Position numbers and translations under genes: made by a program. A stretch of DNA of 64,000 nucleotides from Panax quinquefolius (lineage: Eukaryota; Streptophyta; Magnoliopsida; Apiales; Araliaceae): the NCBI GenBank assembly GCA_020205615.1, contig CM035170.1, positions 29,421,568 through 29,485,567 of the forward strand, written 5' to 3'. The first letter of the stretch is position 1. Each line of letters begins with the position of its first letter. Shown here piece after piece: positions 57,128 to 64,000 of this stretch. The notes under the pieces were generated by a model that saw nothing but the letters and a program-made list of their open reading frames with translations, was not told where the DNA came from and ran no database searches.

Positions 57128-59009
57128 CTATCTTTCGAGAATTTTTTCGAAAAACACTATTTATCGATTTTCGCTTAGGAATTATTTTTGAACTTCCGAG
57201 AAATACGTAATGATAGAATATCGAGGTGAGATGGATTATGTAATAATAATTCATGTATAGAAAATGTAATTTTTCATCCGCGGAATTAATTTGAGAACGT
57301 TATGGAAAATAAAGCGTTAAGAAGTTATAGTAATGATCGCATGATATGTATGTATTGTACGAGGTAACAAATACGAGTATGATACGTTGTATTATATGAG
57401 TATGTGTGGATAATGGTATATCTTATATTATGATTGAGTATACGAGTTAGAATACAAGAATAATACATAAATAATACGTTCTAAAGCTTTAAGCCAAATG
57501 AAATCGACTTGTGGGATTGTGTAGGGAGTGTAAGTCCAATAAGGAGTAATGTGCAAGCCCAATGGTAAAGCCCAAAGATTTGTTAATGCAAGCCCAAAGT
57601 ATAAGATGAGATTAATTGAATTTAAGGTCCAAATCATAAGTAAGCTAAATGGACATAAAGTCCAAAGCAAGGTTGATCCATGGGACAACCCATGATCACA
57701 TGGGTGATCATGGTGACCAAGCAAGAGATAAGATTTGTGGAGAACACGCAATGGATAAGTGTTGTTGTTAGCAAGTAATGAATAGTAAGGAGGTGGATTA
57801 AGGAGGTGGAAGTGGTTTATTGACTAAACTACACTAACCTAGCAATTCCTATAAATAGAGAACCTTGTATTTCATTTGTTGTTTGTTAACTTTCACCAAC
57901 AACTTAAGTACTTAATTGTTAGAGAAAATAAGTAAGAAAACGTTAGACTTCCATTGTTAGAAAAGAAGAAGAAAGCTTGATCATCAAAGGTAATGATCCT
58001 ATGTCATTAGTCTTCAATCTCTACAATTGTAGGTTTATAAGAGAAGTGTTGATTGATAGACATGTATGCTAAGAAATGATAAGAATGAATAATCTAAGGA
58101 CTTAAGTCTTAATAAGCCATGAATAAGCACTTTGTTCATAGATAAGTTATGAACAAAGGAAGAACTTGTAACATTTTTACAAGAATGAAGTTTGTATGAG
58201 AAGAAGATTGTAAGGATGCTAGTTAGAAGACTTAAACCTATAAATCATGAGAAATGAAATTGTATGTAGTTTATACTTTCATAAGTTATAAACTCATGAA
58301 GAATAAGTAATAACTTATCATGTAAATAAGTTGATGTAATATGTATGTTAAGATGTCAATATGATGGAGATAATCCATTTGAAACGATGAACAAATCATA
58401 AGTAACGAAGTTATGCCGGAATTCTCATGATTGGACGATAATCATCGAATTCGTGAAATTATCGGATTGGAAGTTGAATTTTGATATTAAGCTCAGAAAC
58501 GTTGGTTTTCGATGGGAACATGTCTTATTGAGCATTATAGAGTTGCAGACTCAAAAATGACCGAATTTTGACTTAGAACGAAGAAACGAGCGTTGAACGT
58601 TCACGAACGTTTATCATTTTCATTAAAAATGAACTCATGGGTGAATTTTGACTTAACAAACACAGAAATGTAAAATTATTGCATGAACACGTAGAGTATG
58701 TGATTCGGGAACTAATTGATTTTGAACGAGCCAATTCAGACTTAAAATGATCAAATTTGGAGTCTGGAAAGTTCACAAAGTAAGAAAACTGTCATTTCTA
58801 TTTGGTGCAGAGTCAAATATGGCGTATGCCTCACTAAGGAAAATAATAGGTGGCGACATTACAAAGCAAAGCGATCTTAGAAAATGCCATGACCTACTGG
58901 AGTTTGGCGCCGCAGAGCGACCCAATATACTGAATTTGGCGCCACATCACTGGAACCGGGGTGAACCTTTTGATGAGTCTCGTCGCGGCGTGGGTCAAGG
59001 AATAGAAGC
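57128..59009 (+). mobile_element. Element G: second LTR copy, truncated at both ends
   Basis: Begins in the TTTCGAGAA...AACACTATTTATCG segment that lies about 170 bases inside the G LTR (31275) and parallels 31275-32055 and 55315-56090. TATA box 57850-57857; U3 palindrome CATGATCAC/GTGATCATG at 57691-57712. GC-rich words GGCGCCGCAGAGC and GGCGCCACATC at 58905-58950. It is interrupted at 59009 by element C and does not resume in the window. With the first copy it is probably the two LTRs of one element fused by deletion. Confidence 0.7.
57850..57857 (+). promoter_or_regulatory. TATA box of G, second LTR
   Basis: CCTATAAATAGAGAACC, 138 bases after the palindrome at 57691-57712. Confidence 0.65.
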
Positions 59010-60322
59010 TGTGACACCCCCAAATTCAGGTACTTAGAACCCGAACTCAGATCTTCACGATACCATTTCTTTGAGCGGAATAATAACGATAATATAAATA
59101 TCAAACCTAATTTACATATATCAGAGTCTAATCCCAGTTTCTCAACCTTTACTACATTACATTACATTATAGATAATAAATATTATCATCTTAATATAGA
59201 ATAACTATTACAAAAGATACCATAAAGTTTATTCTGCTAGCTTTCCCTTTCCTTTGTCCTTGTCTTAACCTTCAGGTTGATCACGCTTAGCTGAAAAAAT
59301 TTATATTTAAAGCAAGAATGAGTATTTGGGTGTCCAGCAAGTAATAGTTGATAATAAACGTTAGCTGAAAGAAGTAAATGTTTTCTGTGAATAACACTTC
59401 TACAACGAATCAACAGTTGTGAAGTAAGTTGAACCAATAATAACAACATATCAAATCTATCTCAAATTTTTGAAACTACGTATTGACTATACATGGAGAG
59501 TAGTCAACCGACTATGAACTTTATTTTTGATTTTTTGATATTCAATTGAATAACAAGAATTTATTCTACACAATAACAGAGTGGAATAGTTTCCAGAGTT
59601 TATGCCGAGTGATCCCTAAAGATCTTGAACTTAATTCTCGAGTAACTATCAAAGATTTGCTTTGATATACCCAAGTGTATCAGATAACCATAAAGATTAA
59701 GTCATATCCCTCTACAAGTATAACAAGTGATCAGCTTAATTATACCCTATATTATGCATAATACTTAAAAGCGCGCTGGCCGAATATCGACCAATAGTTT
59801 TTCCCTCTTGTATTAAAGGTTGTTCTTCTCAGTCTTACAATCAGAATTTGAATTATAACAAGGAAATACTATGATTTCAATATCTAATGGCTTTTTCGAT
59901 CTGATTTATACGAATATACGACCAATAGTGTGGATTTCATATCTGATTTATCTTTCATATATTACATTATTAATTAAGCTAAAATAATTAACTTAACTAA
60001 TTTAAACTAAATTCATATAATAAAATAATTATTATAGCAATTCTAATAATCATTTATATATTATTGAAATAATATATAATCATATTTTCATGGAAAATAA
60101 ATAATAAAAATATTTTCTACAATATTAATTATTATAAGAATATACTTTATAATGGTCAATAATTCTAAAATAAAATTATTTATAATTATTAATGTAATAA
60201 ATAGATTTTTATTTATTACAACATACTTTCACATTACCTTGCCCATACTCCCACATTTATTTTAAAAAGAATTATACGCAAGATTTCTTATTTAATTATA
60301 TAGAAAATATTAGGTTATTACA
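59010..60322 (-). mobile_element. 3' LTR of element C (1313 bp, internally deleted)
   Basis: Bounded by TGTGACACCCCC and GTTATTACA. The first 0.9 kb is near-identical to 62091-62985. At about 59905 it jumps to the sequence that in B lies near 15008, so roughly the middle 3 kb of a normal family III LTR (AT-rich block, hairpins, promoter) is gone. The last 400 bases match the end of LTR B. The left flank GAAGC (59005-59009) is the target duplication candidate. Confidence 0.85.
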
Positions 60323-60341
60323 TTCACCCTCCCTTATAAGG
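60323..60341 (-). other. Polypurine tract of C
   Basis: Minus-strand AAGGGAGGGTGAA before TGTAATAACC, as in A (1850-1867). Confidence 0.8.
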
Positions 60342-60518
60342 ATTCCGTCCCCAGAATCACCGTTTCAAAACCTATACATATTATGGTACATAACATACAC
60401 AATCATTGCAAGTAGATCTCGATCAAATTTGATCGAACTGATCTTTAAATATTCAGCTTAAAGCTTGTTTATGTGATTATACGAAAGTTTGATTTCTAAT
60501 AGAACTCAAATTCTTCCT

Positions 60519-61339
60519 TCAAAATTTATTTATAAAATAATTTACTATATATAAGAAAATCATATATAAGAAAATAAAATTTATTTGAATAATACCTGGT
60601 ATTCCATCCTTGACTGCTACAGTATCTTGCATTATCTGGTTAAAGACTCCGTCGGTTGATTTTGTTGGTTTGCTTGTTGAAGTTGGTCCCATCATCACCA
60701 CTGTCCTGCTACTTTTCCCCTTATTCACGTTTCATGCCTCCCTTCTACCTTTTGGACAGTCTTTCACCTTATGCTCCATTGATTCACAAATAAAACACCC
60801 ACTATACATTCTTGGATTGGGACAGTTAAGAGAGATATGTCCCTTTTGCCCACACTTGTAACACACAAACTTTCCCTTTAAACACTCCCTTGAGTGATTC
60901 CTTCCACAATTTCTACACTTAATAACATGTTTTTTTCCACCTCCTGGCCTATTTTCGGTATTCATGAAACTATCTCTTTTTCTTTTTCCAGTCCTACTAC
61001 CACTACTCCCTTCTCCAGCTTTAACTTGATTCGCTTCCCACCAAAAATTCGCCTCCACTTTCATTGTATAGGTGGAAAAAGCTGTCTTTGCCCCTCCGCT
61101 ACCCTAGCTATCACAAACACTTCTATAGGGTCAGTTGATCTTCTAAATCTTGACAATTCAATTGCCTTGAAATCTTTGAAGTTTGCTGATTGATTATCTG
61201 GCTGATTTCCCGCGGCTGGTAATCCATTATGTATAGCTTGAAAGTCCATATTCGCCAAATTCTGTATCGGGTTTGGTTGTCCTCCAGCTTGGTTGACAGG
61301 TTCTTCTGCCCTTTGGTTTTGTTTTCATCTTGGTGGCAT
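60519..61339 (-). pseudogene. gag: Gag of element C (gag-only, broken)
   Basis: ATG at 61339 (MPPR) is followed by a stop at codon 5. The frame continues with AEEPVNQAGGQPNPIQNLANMDF and ANFKDFKAIELSRF. Relative to gag of A, a piece is missing after TDPIE, where the reading jumps into VFVIARVAEGQ. Much of the capsid after ANFWWEANQVKAG is also missing. The reading then goes to KCRNCGRNHSREC, CYKCGQKGHISLNC and CFICESMEHKVKDC, three zinc fingers (60780-60920) that are better preserved than in A. It ends just past the protease linker (DTVAVKDGIPGIIQIN), with no protease active site or any pol. 60342-60518 is non-coding. Confidence 0.85.
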
Positions 61340-61689
61340 TATCTGATTAAATAAATCATGTCCATCTAACTAATTCATAGTACTTTACACCATATATAGT
61401 AGCACACACTACTTTAAACATCTGATATCCCTTTGTGACAAAAAAGTCTGGAATCGCTGCCATAACTTATACAAAAGTTAAGAATATTACATTACACATC
61501 ATAGAACATACATATTCAAGTAATACTAATACTACTTATTTCCTACGCCTTCACTAACGATCAATTGCTTAGTAATCTATATATTACCATTATCCTCAAT
61601 AATCCATTCACACACATAACTATACCGAGTTCGTCAAACTTACCATAAGTATGAGTTTTAAGAACTCACACTTGACCTTATATTCTCTA
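61340..61689 (-). other. Spacer between gag and pre-gag remnant of C
   Basis: AT-rich, no ORF. It contains ACTTACCATAAGTATGAGTTTTAAGAAC at about 61640, shared with A at about 3555. Confidence 0.5.
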
Positions 61690-61871
61690 ACCATACTCTA
61701 TCTATCTGCTATACCACCGTTTCTGGATCCGGTATCACAATAACCACCACATTAGGGTTGTTTTCAAAGTGAGCCTCTATTTTAGCTATTGGCTTTGATA
61801 TTGGCCGGTTATGGAGGTTGACTTGTTATTTATGATCTGAGAGTATCCTAATGCTATCCACCTGACATTTA
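61690..61871 (-). pseudogene. Pre-gag ORF remnant of C
   Basis: ATG at about 61868 (MSGG then a stop) is followed by sequence parallel to B: SKPIAKIEAHFENNPNVVVIV and PDPETVV, against SKSIAEIETHNENNSDEVVIV and PDPEMVE in B. The coiled-coil part and any zinc fingers are deleted. It supports the pre-gag ORF being a normal part of this subfamily. Confidence 0.6.
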
Positions 61872-62075
61872 CACATAAATTTCTTGACTAGTATATAATA
61901 TATACACACAGCAAATAATAGTTTTATATAAGTTATCTTTTATTTTATTCTACGATGAATTTATTCAATTCATCTCATTTTTAAACTCTATATGAGTTAT
62001 TTGTATTTTCAACGTTTCCCTCTGTCTTAAAGGTTATAGCCTAAGATCTAACCCACCTAAGGTTTCTAACCTATA
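61872..62075 (-). other. Untranslated leader of C
   Basis: Nearly the same as 9669-9875 of B, without coding potential. Confidence 0.6.
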
Positions 62076-62087
62076 GCTCTGATACCA
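62076..62087 (-). other. Primer binding site of C (tRNA-iMet)
   Basis: TGGTATCAGAGC on the minus strand, a perfect match to the tRNA-iMet complement, three bases from the LTR. Confidence 0.92.
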
Positions 62088-62090
62088 TGT

Positions 62091-63342
62091 TGTGACGCCC
62101 CCAAATTCAGGTACTTGGAACCTGAACTCATTACTTCACGGTACCTTTTCTTTGAGCGGAATAATAACGATAATATAAATATCAAACTTAATTTACATAT
62201 ATTAGAGTCTAATCCCAGTTTCTCAACCTTTACTACATTACATTATATGATAGATAATAAATATTATCATCTTAATATAGACTAACTATTACATAAGATA
62301 CCATAAAGTTTATTCTGCTAGCTTTCCCTTTCCTTTGTCTTTGTCTAAACCTTCAGGTTGATTATGCTTAGCTGAAAACATTTATATTTAAAGCAAGAAT
62401 GAGCATTTGGGTGCCCAACAAGTAATAGTAGACAATAAACGTTAGCTGAAAGAAGTAAATGTTTTCTATGAATGACACTTCTACAACGAATCAACAGTTG
62501 TGAAGTAAGTTGAACCAATAATAACAACATATCAAATCTATCTCAAATTTTTTAAACTACGTACTGACTATACACGGAGAGCAGTCAACCGACTATGAAC
62601 TTTGTTTTTGATTTTTTGATATTCAATTGAATAACAAGAACTTATTCTACACAATAACAGAGTGGAATAGTTTCCAGAGTTTATGCTGAGTGATCCCTAA
62701 GGATCTTGAACTTAATTCTCGAGTAACTATCAAAGATTTTCTTTGATATACCCAGGTATATCAGATAACCCTAAAGATTAAGTCATACCCCTCTGTAAGT
62801 ATATCAAATGATCAGCTTAATTATACCCTATATTATGCATAATACTTAAAAGCGCGCTGGCTGAATATACGACCAATAGTTTTTCCCTCTTATATTCAAG
62901 GTTGTTCTTCTCAGTCTTACAATCAGAATTTGAATTATAATAAGGAAATACTATGATTTCAATATCTAATCACTTTTTCGATCTAGCCAAAATAATTGGC
63001 ATCGATCTGTCAATAATAATTAAGTTCTATACTCGAACCTATCAAGTTCTAACAAATATTTGTCTAGCCAAAATAATTAGCTAAAACATATCTCAACGCT
63101 ATCATTAAATCTATGTCTAGCTGAGTCAAATAGCATAGATAACTTTTAATCAATGTATACATACCGGAATTTAATAAGTATGTATCAACAAGTACAACAA
63201 TTATCCAAGTGAACACTTGTATAACAGTATTTAGAAATTAACGAACAAAATAAATATGTGAATTATACAATAATATTGTATTGATAACCAATGATCGGAT
63301 AGAATTCAAGAACTGGCATATCGACAACAGTATAGATGTATG
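62091..63342 (-). mobile_element. 5' LTR of element C (interrupted)
   Basis: Starts TGTGACGCCCCC. It matches the left LTR to about 62985, then continues with the part deleted there, parallel to A (GTCTAGCC.AAATAATTAGCTA at about 63062, against 5565 in A). It is interrupted near 63342 by M, so the rest is outside the window. Confidence 0.82.
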
Positions 63343-64000
63343 TGTTGGGAGTGCATATTTGGATTTGATGTTTAAATGTAAATGCTCATGATTATATGTG
63401 AAGTCCTTCAAGAGATATATGTACAAGGACTTCGTGATAGATCAAAATTGTTAGGTTGAACTAAGCTCTTAATATGTATCATTTTGTAAATGAATGTATA
63501 GATAGAGAGATCAAAGTTGTTAGGTTGATCTTGAGATATAATAGATACGCTTCGAAGAGATCGTAGTGTATCAAGCTGATCAAGATTACAGAAGTCAAGA
63601 CAGAAACGTAGAACTTCGAGAATCGTAGTGTGCATGCCTTGAAGGGCCTCTTCGGAAATCGTAGAGTGGTTCCAACGTTTGTCGAGCCAACTCAGAGATC
63701 GTAGTGTGCTCTCAGAAACGTAGAATTTACAACTCAAGCAAGCGACGATCGTAGTGTGCACGTATTTAAGAGAAATCGTAGTGATCTCTGCTGATAGCAT
63801 CAAACCAAGCACCAAGGCGACAAGTCACCACGATCTGAATCGTAGAGTATTATCTGCCTTGTGTCAGAAGCATCAAGCTCCAGTTTTGTGTGGAGACAAA
63901 CTCCAACAAATGTGGAATGGGTTCTAAACGTTGTAATACTCACCAGTCCCAAAGGCATCAAAGATATTCTTAGTATAAAACAAAGAAGCGTATTGAAGAA
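63343..64000. mobile_element. Element M: putative LTR start, runs off the window
   Basis: TGTTGGGAGTGC at 63343 begins a sequence unlike any other in the window, inside the C LTR. A TGTTGG start is common in Ty1/copia LTRs, but no second LTR, primer site or coding domain is visible, so the assignment is weak. It contains a 21-base direct repeat (about 63439 and 63508; AGATCAAARTTGTTAGGTTGA) and nine TCGTAG/ACGTAG words (63561-63846). The long minus ORF at 63408-63815 includes these repeats and shows no known domain. Confidence 0.4.
63561..63850 (+). repeat. Clustered TCGTAGTGTGC motif
   Basis: Nine occurrences of (A/T)CGTAG(T/A)(G/A) at about 63561, 63606, 63623, 63659, 63699, 63718, 63749, 63776 and 63840; four of them are followed by GTGC. 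Spacing is irregular (17-64 bases), with unrelated sequence between, so this is a dispersed motif cluster rather than a tandem satellite. Confidence 0.7.

Noticed and set aside
63408..63815. 135-codon minus-strand ORF in M
   Set aside because: Covers the TCGTAG motif cluster and the 21-base repeat (QPNNFDLS appears twice because of it); no domain, probably chance.

Overview
This window looks like plant nuclear DNA, probably from a flowering plant with a large repeat-rich genome. It is AT-rich, has no recognisable host gene, tRNA or rRNA, and almost every base can be assigned to LTR retrotransposons of the Ty3/gypsy superfamily. Three LTR families carry pol or gag of the Tekay/Del chromovirus type (tRNA-iMet primer sites, CCHC gag, and, in two families, integrase with a C-terminal chromodomain). 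One element is Athila-like (tRNA-Asp primer site, Athila-type gag and protease, plant-transposon ORF next to its LTR). The species cannot be named from the sequence. Element letters used below are mine.

Layout, left to right. 1-9340 is element A (minus strand, family III), a gag-only element with LTRs of about 4.7 kb; its left LTR is cut by the window edge. A sits in the leader of element B (minus, family III), of which 9341-9891 and a 5.4 kb LTR (9892 to about 15310) remain. A truncated minus-strand family I LTR (D, about 15311-17660) follows. Next is a plus-strand family I pol remnant with its 3' LTR (E, 17661-22487). 22488-28397 is Athila-like element N, in the unexpected order env-like ORF, LTR, primer site, gag, protease. 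N is interrupted by a family I solo LTR (F, 28398-31081, target duplication TAAGC). Element G (family II LTR) starts at 31102.

From 31102 to 59009 there is a nest: G holds H (32056-55309, duplication GAACA). The 5' LTR of H holds solo LTR K (33985-45444, minus, duplication AGTTG). K holds element L (35193-42931, duplication TTATA). H has every Tekay domain (gag, protease, reverse transcriptase, RNase H, integrase, chromodomain) but many stops and frameshifts. L keeps gag and protease and has lost most of pol. The second LTR copy of G is entered at 59010 by element C (minus, family III, gag-only), and the right LTR of C is entered at about 63343 by another putative LTR, M, which runs off the window.

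No element is intact, so nothing here is predicted to move on its own. Gag-only elements A and C keep LTR ends, primer site and polypurine tract and could in principle have used proteins from an autonomous relative. The most unusual signals are a second, nucleocapsid-like ORF upstream of gag in A with relatives in H, B and C, and arrays of RNA hairpins with changing but still complementary arms in family III LTRs. Others are a GC-rich hypervariable patch inside otherwise near-identical family II LTRs, and a recurrent TCGTAG motif in M.
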